From positions 1 through 33,158 of the forward strand of contig CAJQGN010000295.1 in assembly GCA_905477545.1 (NCBI GenBank): a DNA stretch of 33,158 nucleotides, written 5' to 3'. The notes below the pieces were generated by a model, which was not told where the DNA came from, ran no database searches, and worked only from the letters and a program-made list of their open reading frames with translations. The DNA comes from an uncultured Acidimicrobiales bacterium (GTDB lineage: Bacteria; Actinomycetota; Acidimicrobiia; Acidimicrobiales; Poriferisodalaceae). Made by a program: the position numbers and the translations under genes. Positions within the stretch are counted from its first letter, which is position 1. Each line of letters starts with the position of its first letter. This document shows, piece by piece, positions 1 through 8,606 of the stretch.

Positions 1-774
1 ATTAAAGGCCTGAGAATGCTCTTCGTAATCAGTAGCTTCAGACTCGTTCTCATGATCTTTATCTTCATCGTGATGCATTTCATGAGGATGAAAGTCTCGC
101 TCGCCAATCGCAGCCGACGCTATACCGGCAACAATTAGGCCTGCCCCGGCTGCTACTAGCGCCGTGGCGACAATAGCTCGCCGTATCTCTGGCTTAGCGT
201 AAAGCACAAATGCAAATGCCAATACTACTGAGGAAAGCCCTAACGCAATCCAACTTGCATTACTTTTGCTAGCTGCCAAAAATACTCGAGAGATGAGCAG
301 AACCGGAATTGCGATACTCAGCGCCCCATAGAGAGGGATTTCGAATGGAGCAATTAATCTGTCTCTCTCAGTAGCGTTTGCAACCTGATCTTTGGAAAGC
401 CGGTCGGCCCAGGCGCTTACGGTCCATTCGACCGCTGCGGTAATAATAGTGGCCAACCCAAGAATTGCTATAAATCCATCTGTCGTGAGACCAACCATTA
501 AAAGTCCGAGACCGAAAGCAGACATAACCGGCCAGTAGGCAGGAGTCGCTGGGTAGGAGTGAGATCGTTGACGATCTATAGAGTCATTGTCTCCTAAGGA
601 CAACGCCAATGCAGTTAAAAGTGCAAAGGCAGCAGCAGCTGTGCCTAGCACTATGGTTCCGAACATCACCACGTGACCCGTCTCATCTAGACCAGTCACA
701 ATCCCGAGTATTATTGCTGCCGCTGCGGCCACCGCTATGCGACCGGCGAAATATCTACTTGCTATGCCGAGCAT
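1..774 (-). CDS. Multi-pass membrane protein of unknown function in a CoxA/CoxC-like operon; C-terminus cut by window edge, acidic/His-rich segment near the cut
   Basis: Read by eye on the minus strand from ATG at 774: MLGIASRYFAGRIAVAAAAAIILGIVTGLDETGHVVMFGTIVLG...; open to the window edge; hydrophobic segments then HPHEMHHDEDKDHENESEATDYEEH. Absent from the ORF track because no stop codon lies in the window. Confidence 0.8.
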   Translation of the reverse strand, partial: MLGIASRYFAGRIAVAAAAAIILGIVTGLDETGHVVMFGTIVLGTAAAAFALLTALALSLGDNDSIDRQRSHSYPATPAYWPVMSAFGLGLLMVGLTTDGFIAILGLATIITAAVEWTVSAWADRLSKDQVANATERDRLIAPFEIPLYGALSIAIPVLLISRVFLAASKSNASWIALGLSSVVLAFAFVLYAKPEIRRAIVATALVAAGAGLIVAGIASAAIGERDFHPHEMHHDEDKDHENESEATDYEEHSQAFN

Positions 775-781
775 CGTTCTC

Positions 782-1375
782 CTACTTGACCACGTATACG
801 GCGTACCAGGTAACAGTCCAAGCGACCGCTACAAAGTCCCAGAAAAACACTGCCGAGCCAAGTGGCGTGCTCCCATGCTGACCAACACTTCCGCCTACTG
901 ATCTAAGTCCCATCAAACCTAGATATATCAGACCGACGACTACTAATGCCAAAGATAGCCCAGTGGTTGCGAACGCAAGGTTTGGGTACTCCCCTGAACC
1001 TATTTCTAATTCCATTCGGTTAAGGCTATAAATAACCATATTCACAAAACCGAGACCGAGCACAATTGTGGTTGCTATAGCTGTCCAAGCATGCGCTGTG
1101 TCTCGCCTTCTACTAGCCCATAGCGCCCAGTGAGCGGTAACCATAGACGTATACAAAGTTAGGAGAGCATAATCGAACTGCGGGTTAGGAACCTTTAGCC
1201 CATTTAACCATTCGCTTCCAGGATGAATACCTGAAGCATGGCGCCTAGCCATATACATACCCAAAGCGCCAGCTACCATCATTGCCGCAGCAGCTATGGC
1301 AAAACCCGTCGCTACAAACTGGGCCCTTGGACGCTGAGGTTCTCCCGAAACAAGAGTTGGTGTGTTATCAGCCAT
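782..1375 (-). CDS. Cytochrome c oxidase subunit III-like protein, divergent
   Basis: MADNTPTL... start overlaps the CoxA-like stop. Subunit III-like fold cues: AGALGMYMARR near the N-terminus, ATTGLSLALVVVGLIYL, and C-terminal FFWDFVAVAWTVTWYAVYVVK aligning with YYWHFVDIVWIALFTVIYFIR. Confidence 0.75.
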   Translation of the reverse strand: MADNTPTLVSGEPQRPRAQFVATGFAIAAAAMMVAGALGMYMARRHASGIHPGSEWLNGLKVPNPQFDYALLTLYTSMVTAHWALWASRRRDTAHAWTAIATTIVLGLGFVNMVIYSLNRMELEIGSGEYPNLAFATTGLSLALVVVGLIYLGLMGLRSVGGSVGQHGSTPLGSAVFFWDFVAVAWTVTWYAVYVVK

Positions 1376-3062
1376 TAGACGCCGCCTCCTCCGCCTCGGC
1401 AATGTCCAATAATGGTGTACCTGAGCTAAGGTCCTGCAGTTCTGCAAGCTGTCCCATAGCAGGAGGAGAGGAAAGTAACCATTCCGGTGACTGTCCGGAC
1501 CACGGATCGTCAGTGGCCTCTATTCCTTTTTTCAGAGTTATTGAAACAAACATATTGAGTAACAGGAGTGCTACCCCAGAAAGCACTATTAACGTTCCTG
1601 CGAGCCCGAGCGCACTGAGTCCTTCAGCCCCTGAGTCATCAACCAAATTTGAATATATCGAAGTCATTGATGGATCTTCGTACACAAAATCAGGTTGGTC
1701 CGTAAGTAGCCCAGACAAGAATGGTCCCACAGACGCTAGGAAGGCCCCACCTGCAATCACTAGAAAGTTTAATTTACCAAGAAGCTCATTTAATTGGCGG
1801 CCCCATATCTTCGGCGCCCACCAATGAACTGCTGCTAGAACGCCAAGAAGGCCAGCACCATAAATCATCACAGATTGCTGACCAGTGATCCAGGTGGTCA
1901 TTCTGAGTTGAGCATTACCTAAGTTTCCACGGTCCCCAATTTCTAACCAGTCAACTCCAGCTCCTATAAATCCACATAAAGCTCCGGTTAATAAAAATTT
2001 TCCTGCTCCAAGAGATGCTAACAACGAAGTCGTTATTTCGGGGACCTTACGATTTTGCATTAATGTTTGAATCAGCGCGAACCCAACAAGGGCAAGAAGC
2101 CCTGCAATTGCAAGCAGTGCTCCGCCATACATGGCAACAAGGACAACTCCTTCGGCGCCGTCAATTATGTCAGAGCCTTCATTGGTTATGGCAAAGTTCG
2201 CCCAAGCCCCAAACCCAAAGAGTCCTAAAAGACCAATGCTGAAGTACATCGCTAACGGCTCAAATACTCGTCGTTTAGCTGAAGCAAGCACTATTTCGCT
2301 TGCTATGCCGAGAACGGGTACCGAATACAGGAATAATTGAGGCGCTCGATAAAGCCAGTCGATTCGTTCCCAAATACCAAAATTACCGCCGAGGAAAACT
2401 CGTCCATATCGATGATCGATATAAAGTATTACTAATTGCCCTAGCAGCACAGGCAGACTAACTACAAGCATCGACGCGGTGACCAGAGCAGACCACGAGT
2501 ACGGCGGTGTCGTATCCATATACAAGCCCGGAGAGCGCATTGTCATAGCTGTGGCACCAATTACGACCGCACCAATCAATAGACCGATGACCAACCCTCC
2601 AACGGCCAGCATGTGAAGGTCAACTAAATCAGAGTTACCGCCGTAAGGTCCACCGTTACCGATATAGGAACCAAACAAAACCCCAGCAGATACAAGCCAA
2701 ACCCAATATGAAGCAGCTGCAGCTCGAGGAAATGCTAGATTCCCAGCGCCTATTTGCAATGGCACGAGGTACATAGAGAAACCGAGAAAAATTGGAATTA
2801 GGAAAAGGAGAACTAACGTTTCGCGTGATAGCGCAAATAGTTGACCAAATGAATCTCCATCGAGAACAACAAAATCAGTTCCAGATGTAAGGTCGATACG
2901 AACTATGACATCGATGAGGACACCCACCAGCAACATAATGATTGCGCTAACGATATAGAGGCGCCCAACTCTCTTATGGTCCGCCGTCGTGAGCCAACCA
3001 AACGGGGTGGGATCTTCAGTTGTTGTTATAGCAGTCGCCATATCTGTCTTTGTTTCGGTCAT
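1368..3062 (-). CDS. Cytochrome c oxidase subunit I (CtaD/CoxA) homologue lacking canonical metal ligands
   Basis: TTADHKRVGRLY, LVPLQIGAGNLAFPR, MRSPGLYMDTTPPYSWSALVTA, LGKLNF, and C-terminal DDPW..SPEWLLSSPP all align with actinobacterial CtaD. Ligand positions are substituted (see findings). Confidence 0.9.
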   Translation of the reverse strand: MTETKTDMATAITTTEDPTPFGWLTTADHKRVGRLYIVSAIIMLLVGVLIDVIVRIDLTSGTDFVVLDGDSFGQLFALSRETLVLLFLIPIFLGFSMYLVPLQIGAGNLAFPRAAAASYWVWLVSAGVLFGSYIGNGGPYGGNSDLVDLHMLAVGGLVIGLLIGAVVIGATAMTMRSPGLYMDTTPPYSWSALVTASMLVVSLPVLLGQLVILYIDHRYGRVFLGGNFGIWERIDWLYRAPQLFLYSVPVLGIASEIVLASAKRRVFEPLAMYFSIGLLGLFGFGAWANFAITNEGSDIIDGAEGVVLVAMYGGALLAIAGLLALVGFALIQTLMQNRKVPEITTSLLASLGAGKFLLTGALCGFIGAGVDWLEIGDRGNLGNAQLRMTTWITGQQSVMIYGAGLLGVLAAVHWWAPKIWGRQLNELLGKLNFLVIAGGAFLASVGPFLSGLLTDQPDFVYEDPSMTSIYSNLVDDSGAEGLSALGLAGTLIVLSGVALLLLNMFVSITLKKGIEATDDPWSGQSPEWLLSSPPAMGQLAELQDLSSGTPLLDIAEAEEAASNG

Positions 3063-3223
3063 GCTTGCGAGTCATTCTTAATATTGTTTTGATCTGCCAC
3101 ACAGAGAAGACAGCCACACAGTTTTGCGCAGACCGACACGGACAGGTAATGGTTTTGCACTCTACTCATCAGTTTGCCAGGGATCTAACTCAAGAGCAGG
3201 CTTATCTAAATACGATTTGTTCA

Positions 3224-4138
3224 TTAAATGCCCTCGATTACTAGGACGTCCACGGCCATTGCTATAAACAGCAGCCCAAGATAGCTAATAGAATAATGAA
3301 AAACCTTCATGGCCTGAGCCATAGTCGGTCGTTTTAACAGCAAAACGGTGTGCCATAAAAAGATACCCCCGAATATGACAGATGCAGCTAAATAGACAAA
3401 ACCAGTTTCTAAAACAAAATAAATCCAAAACGAAAGAGCAAGGACAATTATCGTATAACAAATCATTTGGATTGCAGTGCTGCGGACGCTCGAAACTACT
3501 GGAAGCATTGGTACATCAGCTGCTTTGTAGTCCTCAGCATATTTGATGGCTAAAGCCCAAAAGTGTGGTGGAGTCCAGAAAAAGATCACTGCGAAAAGCA
3601 ACCACGGTGCCAAAGAGAGACTATTCGTAACGGCCGCCCAACCAACTAAAGCTGGGACAGCCCCTGCCGCTCCTCCGATGACAATATTCTGTTTTGAAGT
3701 TCTTTTAAGCCATAACGAATATACAAACACATAAAAAAGGGTTGCACTTATTGCTAACAAGGCCGATAAAAGATTCACCGCCAACCACAGAAGAACAAAC
3801 GCCGAAACTTCTAGTAGAAACCCAAATAGCAATGCAGATCTGGGGGTAACGGCTCCTGTGACAAGCGGGCGAGCTTGGGTTCTCGCCATTAATCCATCGA
3901 TATCTCGATCGATGTACATATTAAACGTGTTTGCACCACCAGCAGCCAACGCACCACCCATTACCGTAACGATCATTAACCAAACACTCGGAAGACCACG
4001 TTCTGCGACAATCATCGTCGGAACAGTAGTGATCAACAAGAGTTCTATAATCCGAGGTTTTGTCAACATGACAAACGCCCCGGCTCTGCTTGTGAACCGA
4101 CGACCAGAAATTCCGGCCACCGTCGTGGACTGGTGCAT
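3224..4138 (-). CDS. ctaB: Protoheme IX farnesyltransferase (heme O synthase)
   Basis: LTKPRIIELLL, NMYIDRDIDGLMARTQARPL, YSLWLKRTSKQNIVIGGAAGAVPALVGWAA, TPPHFWALAI motifs of the UbiA/CtaB family. Confidence 0.95.
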   Translation of the reverse strand: MHQSTTVAGISGRRFTSRAGAFVMLTKPRIIELLLITTVPTMIVAERGLPSVWLMIVTVMGGALAAGGANTFNMYIDRDIDGLMARTQARPLVTGAVTPRSALLFGFLLEVSAFVLLWLAVNLLSALLAISATLFYVFVYSLWLKRTSKQNIVIGGAAGAVPALVGWAAVTNSLSLAPWLLFAVIFFWTPPHFWALAIKYAEDYKAADVPMLPVVSSVRSTAIQMICYTIIVLALSFWIYFVLETGFVYLAASVIFGGIFLWHTVLLLKRPTMAQAMKVFHYSISYLGLLFIAMAVDVLVIEGI

Positions 4139-4160
4139 CGGGTCACACGATACGGTGCTT

Positions 4161-4187
4161 AAGGCTCAGTCACCAAACAGGAGCCTT
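4161..4187. promoter_or_regulatory. 7-bp perfect inverted repeat (AAGGCTC-N13-GAGCCTT) in the ctaB/ctaA divergent intergenic region
   Basis: Direct reading: AAGGCTCAGTCACCAAACAGGAGCCTT. Confidence 0.4.
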
Positions 4188-4221
4188 GATTCTTCGTGAT
4201 TAGTTAAATCAACATCGGCGC

Positions 4222-4227
4222 TATAAT
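4222..4227 (+). promoter_or_regulatory. Candidate -10 box (TATAAT) for ctaA; spacing suggests a leaderless transcript
   Basis: TATAAT ends 9 bp before the GTG start at 4237; no clear -35. Confidence 0.4.
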
Positions 4228-4236
4228 TTGAGGTAA

Positions 4237-5106
4237 GTGAAATTTAAAGGCCTTTCTCCCAAAACATTCCACAAAATAACTCGGTTTGCACTTTGGTCTT
4301 TGGTGGCAATCGTGATCACCGGCGGAGCTGTTCGTTTGACCGGAAGCGGCCTCGGTTGCAGCGATTGGCCAAACTGTGAGCCTGGTCAGTTGGTACCCAA
4401 AGCCAACATTCATGGCTGGGTTGAATTTGGTAATCGGTTAATAACTGGTCTCGTTTCTATCGCTGTAATTTTTGCAGTCTCAGGGTCATTACTTCGCTAC
4501 CCTCGCGATAAAACGTTGACATCTTGGTCAATAGGTCTTGTCGTTGGTGTAATTATTCAAATAATTCTCGGGGCAGTCACGGTTGTCACTCATCTTTCAC
4601 CGCCGATAGTGATGGCTCACTTTCTTGTTTCTATGGTTCTAATTTGGAATGCAGTTGTTCTAGAGGCGAAGGCTTCGAATACTCGAAACACAGAAAAAGC
4701 AACTCTTCCATATACAAAAACTCACTGCTGGCTAGTCGGCACCACAACGGCAATAGCGGTATTTACCGGAACAATTGTTACTGCTTCCGGCCCCCATGGA
4801 GGTGATGAAAACGTCAACCGACTTAATTTTGATTTACCGGATGTCGCTCGTATCCATGGCGTTTCCGTATTTTTACTGGTTTTTTTTCTCGTAGGACTTA
4901 ATCTTCGGCTTAAAGGGACACAGCAAAAAAACCTTTATCACAGCACAAAAACGATGCTCATCGTCGTTGCTGCTCAAGCTGCGATCGGTTACGTCCAGTA
5001 CTTCAACCAGCTGCCCCCGCTCCTCGTGGCATGTCACATAGCAGGAGCTACAGCGGTTTGGATTAGTGCAGTTCGTCTGATGCTAAAGTCCGTCACAGCT
5101 AACTAA
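4237..5106 (+). CDS. ctaA: Heme A synthase (COX15/CtaA family)
   Basis: GTG start; [68 protein letters not shown] motifs. Confidence 0.93.
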   Translation: MKFKGLSPKTFHKITRFALWSLVAIVITGGAVRLTGSGLGCSDWPNCEPGQLVPKANIHGWVEFGNRLITGLVSIAVIFAVSGSLLRYPRDKTLTSWSIGLVVGVIIQIILGAVTVVTHLSPPIVMAHFLVSMVLIWNAVVLEAKASNTRNTEKATLPYTKTHCWLVGTTTAIAVFTGTIVTASGPHGGDENVNRLNFDLPDVARIHGVSVFLLVFFLVGLNLRLKGTQQKNLYHSTKTMLIVVAAQAAIGYVQYFNQLPPLLVACHIAGATAVWISAVRLMLKSVTAN

Positions 5107-5165
5107 TAAACAAAAAACTTTGCCAGAATTGGTATAACCCGCCGCTATTTCGCACAATAGAGACC

Positions 5166-5465
5166 GTGGGTGACTTCGAAAGCATGCCAGTAATCGTCGA
5201 CGAACCAATTTCTGAAATTGAGGTCGGTTCAGACGTTCCCTGGGTTGTTCTTGTTTGGAATGACCCAATTAATCTAATGAGTTACGTCAGTTATGTTTTG
5301 CAAAAGTTGTTTGGCTACAGCCCCGAAAAAGCGAACGAGTTGATGCTAGATGTCCATCACAAAGGCAGAGCAGCAGTATCAAACGGGACCCGAGAAAAAG
5401 CCGAACTAGACGTTTTCAGACTCCATGGATATGGGCTTTGGGCGACTATGCAGAAAGATTCTTAA
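5166..5465 (+). CDS. clpS: ATP-dependent Clp protease adaptor ClpS
   Basis: [46 protein letters not shown]...GTREKAE, the ClpS core. Confidence 0.95.
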   Translation: MGDFESMPVIVDEPISEIEVGSDVPWVVLVWNDPINLMSYVSYVLQKLFGYSPEKANELMLDVHHKGRAAVSNGTREKAELDVFRLHGYGLWATMQKDS

Positions 5466-5468
5466 ATC

Positions 5469-5951
5469 GTGCTTTTCAAAAAGCGGTTTAAAAAAGATCA
5501 TCAAAATAATTTAGAAATTCGTATTAGCGAAGATGAACGACACCTTGTGGGAGATCTAATAAATCAACTTCGAGAAGTCCTTCTCTCAACATCGGCCGAG
5601 GGTTCAGTAGAGGCCTCTATCCGACGCCTATTCCCAACCGCATACAATGATGATGCGAAAGAAGATGCAGAGTACCAACGTCTAATGCGTGACCAATTAC
5701 TTGAACAGCGGTTACAACAACTCGACGTGGTCGAAGACACTTTGAAGGCAGAAGTCTTAAATGATGAACAAACGACTTCATGGCTTACAGTTATTAATGA
5801 TCTTCGTTTAGTTCTCGGGACGAAGCTCGATGTGAGCGAGAATGACAACTTCTCTCCTGGCGATCCAGATAACCCTGAGAACCAATCCTTTGCCGTGTAT
5901 CACTACCTTGGTTATCTCCAAGGAGAATTTGTTGAAGCATTAAGTAAATAA
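5469..5951 (+). CDS. DUF2017 family protein
   Basis: Immediately downstream of clpS, as in other actinobacteria; ends YHYLGYLQGEFVEAL; GTG start. Confidence 0.7.
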   Translation: MLFKKRFKKDHQNNLEIRISEDERHLVGDLINQLREVLLSTSAEGSVEASIRRLFPTAYNDDAKEDAEYQRLMRDQLLEQRLQQLDVVEDTLKAEVLNDEQTTSWLTVINDLRLVLGTKLDVSENDNFSPGDPDNPENQSFAVYHYLGYLQGEFVEALSK

Positions 5952-6016
5952 AAGTCTGATGCACCATCAAAGAGAAGGTGGTTTCGGCCACGTACTCACG
6001 TAGTGTGGAGGTCTGA

Positions 6017-6089
6017 GCCCCCATCGTCTAGTGGCCTAGGACACCGCCCTTTCACGGCGGCAGCACGGGTTCGAATCCCGTTGGGGGTG
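6017..6089 (+). tRNA. tRNA-Glu (anticodon TTC)
   Basis: Cloverleaf read by eye: acceptor GCCCCCA/TGGGGGT, anticodon loop CTTTCAC, T arm CGGGTTCGAATCCCG, discriminator G, encoded CCA at 6090-6092. Confidence 0.95.
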
Positions 6090-6100
6090 CCACTTTCTAA

Positions 6101-6130
6101 GTTGAGACCGGTTAATTTTCCGGTCTTAAC
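6101..6130. terminator. Putative bidirectional Rho-independent terminator between tRNA-Glu and the convergent histidine kinase gene
   Basis: GTTGAGACCGG-TTAATTTT-CCGGTCTTAAC hairpin followed by ATTTTT. Confidence 0.75.
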
Positions 6131-6134
6131 ATTT

Positions 6135-7553
6135 TTACAAAGACTCTTGAGATAAAGGAAATGAAAGCGCTATTGCAGCGCCTTCTCCTTCATGATCAAC
6201 AACGTGAGCTGAACCGTTGAAACTCTCTGCGATATGACGAACAATCGAAAGACCCAATCCAGAGCCTTCTGCTGAGGGCGAGGAAGCAGAACGGAAAAAT
6301 CGTTCGAAAATCAAATCAGTTTCCCCCTTCGCAATACCGGGGCCATAATCACGGACTGTAAGGTTCCCGTCTCGAACAGTTACCTCAACGATGCCAGCGC
6401 TTGGACTCCATTTAACTGCGTTGCTTATCAGATTAGATACAGCGCGTTCGACTAACGATGGATCAACTTTAATTTCACAAAACTCAGTATCGACAACAAA
6501 AACGCAATCTGATCTTCGCATATGCCGTTCAACAACTCGCTTAACAATCTCGCTGAAATCTACAACAACCGGTGCTCCCATCTGATGACGATCAGTTGCT
6601 AAATCAACTAATTCACTAACTAAATCAGTGAGTTCATCTAACTCGAATAAAATGTCGTCTGTTATTCGACTTTTTTCTTCGTCAGAAAGGTTTTTTGCTC
6701 GGCTCATGAATTCAATATTCGTGCGCAAACTTGTTAGTGGCGTTCGCAATTCATGGCTGGCATCAGTGACTAACCGTTGCTGCTGTCGGCGAGATTCTAT
6801 TAATTCGCTTAGCATCAAGTTGAAACTTTTCGCTAATTCTCCAAGTTCGTCTTTACGGTTTAAATCAAGATTTAAATCAACACTTAAATCAAGATTAATA
6901 GGATCATCTAGCTCAAGCGAATTTGCCACTGAACTGGTCGCAGCAGTCAATTGTCGGATCGGTCTCACAACACGGCCAGCGATAAAAAACCCAAGTAGCG
7001 CTGACACAGCCACTCCGGAAAACCCAGTAACTAAAGCAATACTTTGCAAAGCGTCCATGGTGTTATTAATTTTATCCATCGGACTAGCAACCATTAACGC
7101 CCGGTTCTGACTCAACGAAACGGACCGAACTCGCAACTGAGCGATATCTATTCCTTCAATATTAACTGTTTCAACTAAAGCAAATTTACCTCTAGCTGCC
7201 GCTATCTTTCTTACTCCTCTCGAGATAGGTATCGGGGCCACATTTGACAGCAATATTTTGCCTCGGTCATCCACCACTTGAATCAGTACATCTTCAGCGA
7301 CATATGGCCCGAAGAGCTTCACTCCTGAAAGAAAAGGAGTTTGCCTCGGAGAATAACCACTAAAGTCCAGTCGTCGATTCCATTGCGAACTTTCTAGAAA
7401 CTTTGCGACTATCACTGATCTTTTTTCGAGCTCTACATCCAAGGAATTTTTTGCCTGAGAATCAGCTACGTACAGAAACCCGATAGTTACAACTAAGGTA
7501 ACTGACGCAACTACCAGAGCTATCAGACAAGCAACGCGTGTTCTAAAACTCAT
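6135..7553 (-). CDS. Two-component sensor histidine kinase with HAMP domain
   Basis: HAMP region RPIRQLT...DELGELAKSFN, H-box DASHELRTPLTSLR, N-box NLISNAVKWS, G-box RDYGPGI...GSGLGLSIV. Confidence 0.93.
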   Translation of the reverse strand: MSFRTRVACLIALVVASVTLVVTIGFLYVADSQAKNSLDVELEKRSVIVAKFLESSQWNRRLDFSGYSPRQTPFLSGVKLFGPYVAEDVLIQVVDDRGKILLSNVAPIPISRGVRKIAAARGKFALVETVNIEGIDIAQLRVRSVSLSQNRALMVASPMDKINNTMDALQSIALVTGFSGVAVSALLGFFIAGRVVRPIRQLTAATSSVANSLELDDPINLDLSVDLNLDLNRKDELGELAKSFNLMLSELIESRRQQQRLVTDASHELRTPLTSLRTNIEFMSRAKNLSDEEKSRITDDILFELDELTDLVSELVDLATDRHQMGAPVVVDFSEIVKRVVERHMRRSDCVFVVDTEFCEIKVDPSLVERAVSNLISNAVKWSPSAGIVEVTVRDGNLTVRDYGPGIAKGETDLIFERFFRSASSPSAEGSGLGLSIVRHIAESFNGSAHVVDHEGEGAAIALSFPLSQESL

Positions 7554-8230
7554 TAGCTACGCAACACATACCCGACTCCCCTGATCGTTTTAAGTAAACG
7601 AGGCTTGTCATCATCTTCGATTTTACGGCGCAGATAACCAATATAAACATCCAAAGAGTTAGAGGCCATCGAAGATCCATAACCCCAAACCCGTTCATAA
7701 ATTTGATCTCGATTAAATACTCGTCCGGGTTCTTCCATAAAAATTTGTAATAACTCAAACTCTGTCTTGGTTAAATCAATCGTTATTAAGTCTCTAGTCA
7801 CTTGACGACTTTGCTGATCAAGGATCAACCCGCCATAAGACAACTGTCCTCCTTCCTCCTCATTACTAAAGCTGTTGCTCCTTCTAATCAAAGAACGCAC
7901 ACGTGCGAGGAGCTCATCTAAGTCAAAAGGTTTTACTAAGTAATCATCGGCCCCTGCATCGAGGCCTTCAACTCGATCTCGCGTCGCATGCCTCGCAGTT
8001 AGGCACAAGATAGGAATCTTGTTCCCTCCAGCTCGTAACTGTCGGCAAACTTCAAAGCCTCCGAGATTAGGCATGGTCACGTCCAAAATCATCAGATCCG
8101 CTTGAAGGGCGAGATCAATGCCCATGCGACCATCGACACCTTGCAACACTTCATACCCTTCATGAAGCAAAACCCGCTTAAGGGATTCCCTAATGCTTTT
8201 GTCATCGTCAACGACGGCAATAGTCCCCAT
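7553..8230 (-). CDS. OmpR/PhoB-family response regulator
   Basis: MGTIAVVDDDKSIRESLKRVL... receiver (DLMILDVTMP, KPF) plus winged-helix C-terminus (RTLxTIRGVGYVLR-like). ATG at 8230 preferred over the upstream ORF start; stop overlaps the kinase start (TAATG). Confidence 0.93.
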   Translation of the reverse strand: MGTIAVVDDDKSIRESLKRVLLHEGYEVLQGVDGRMGIDLALQADLMILDVTMPNLGGFEVCRQLRAGGNKIPILCLTARHATRDRVEGLDAGADDYLVKPFDLDELLARVRSLIRRSNSFSNEEEGGQLSYGGLILDQQSRQVTRDLITIDLTKTEFELLQIFMEEPGRVFNRDQIYERVWGYGSSMASNSLDVYIGYLRRKIEDDDKPRLLKTIRGVGYVLRS

Positions 8231-8606
8231 TATCGATTTTTTGTCAGACCTATCACCCATACCCCTATACATACTGCACCTTATGTAAGAAAAGAGTAAG
8301 AAAGTGCCCGAACTTTTATGTACCTCAAGTCGCTGCAACCTCTTAAGAGCCTGGGTTCCGGAACTCATGGATACAGTTCCCCACCGCAACTAGAAACTCT
8401 GATTTTTTCTAATTACGCGGAGACTGACTTTCCCTCATGTAAATAACAAATCCAGCGATTCATCGCGACGAAAGCTTCTTTTGCAGCAATTACCAGAGAT
8501 TTTAACTTTCTAATCACCCTTAATTCACGCAGATCTACAATCAGCTTCCTGCACCAGTGAATCTTCCTGGCCTATCATCTTTACAGAAACACAAGGAGTC
8601 ATAGTT

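Noticed and set aside
1282-1827. 181-aa plus ORF opposite the CoxA-like and CoxC-like genes
   Set aside because: Ser/Pro-rich low-information translation antisense to well-supported genes; no recognisable motif.
1368-3062. CoxA-like gene as an ordinary pseudogene
   Set aside because: The full-length frame is intact, structural motifs are conserved and genes are tightly overlapped; substitutions concentrate at functional residues. Needs comparative confirmation.
3050-3244. 64-aa plus ORF between ctaB and the CoxA-like gene
   Set aside because: Spans the intergenic gap and both gene ends on the opposite strand; no coding signal beyond an open frame.
4204-4413. 69-aa minus ORF overlapping the ctaA start
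   Set aside because: Antisense to conserved ctaA sequence; no RBS or family motif.
6628-7110. 160-aa plus ORF antisense to the histidine kinase
   Set aside because: Low-complexity Ser/Arg-rich product explained by the codon usage of the opposite strand.
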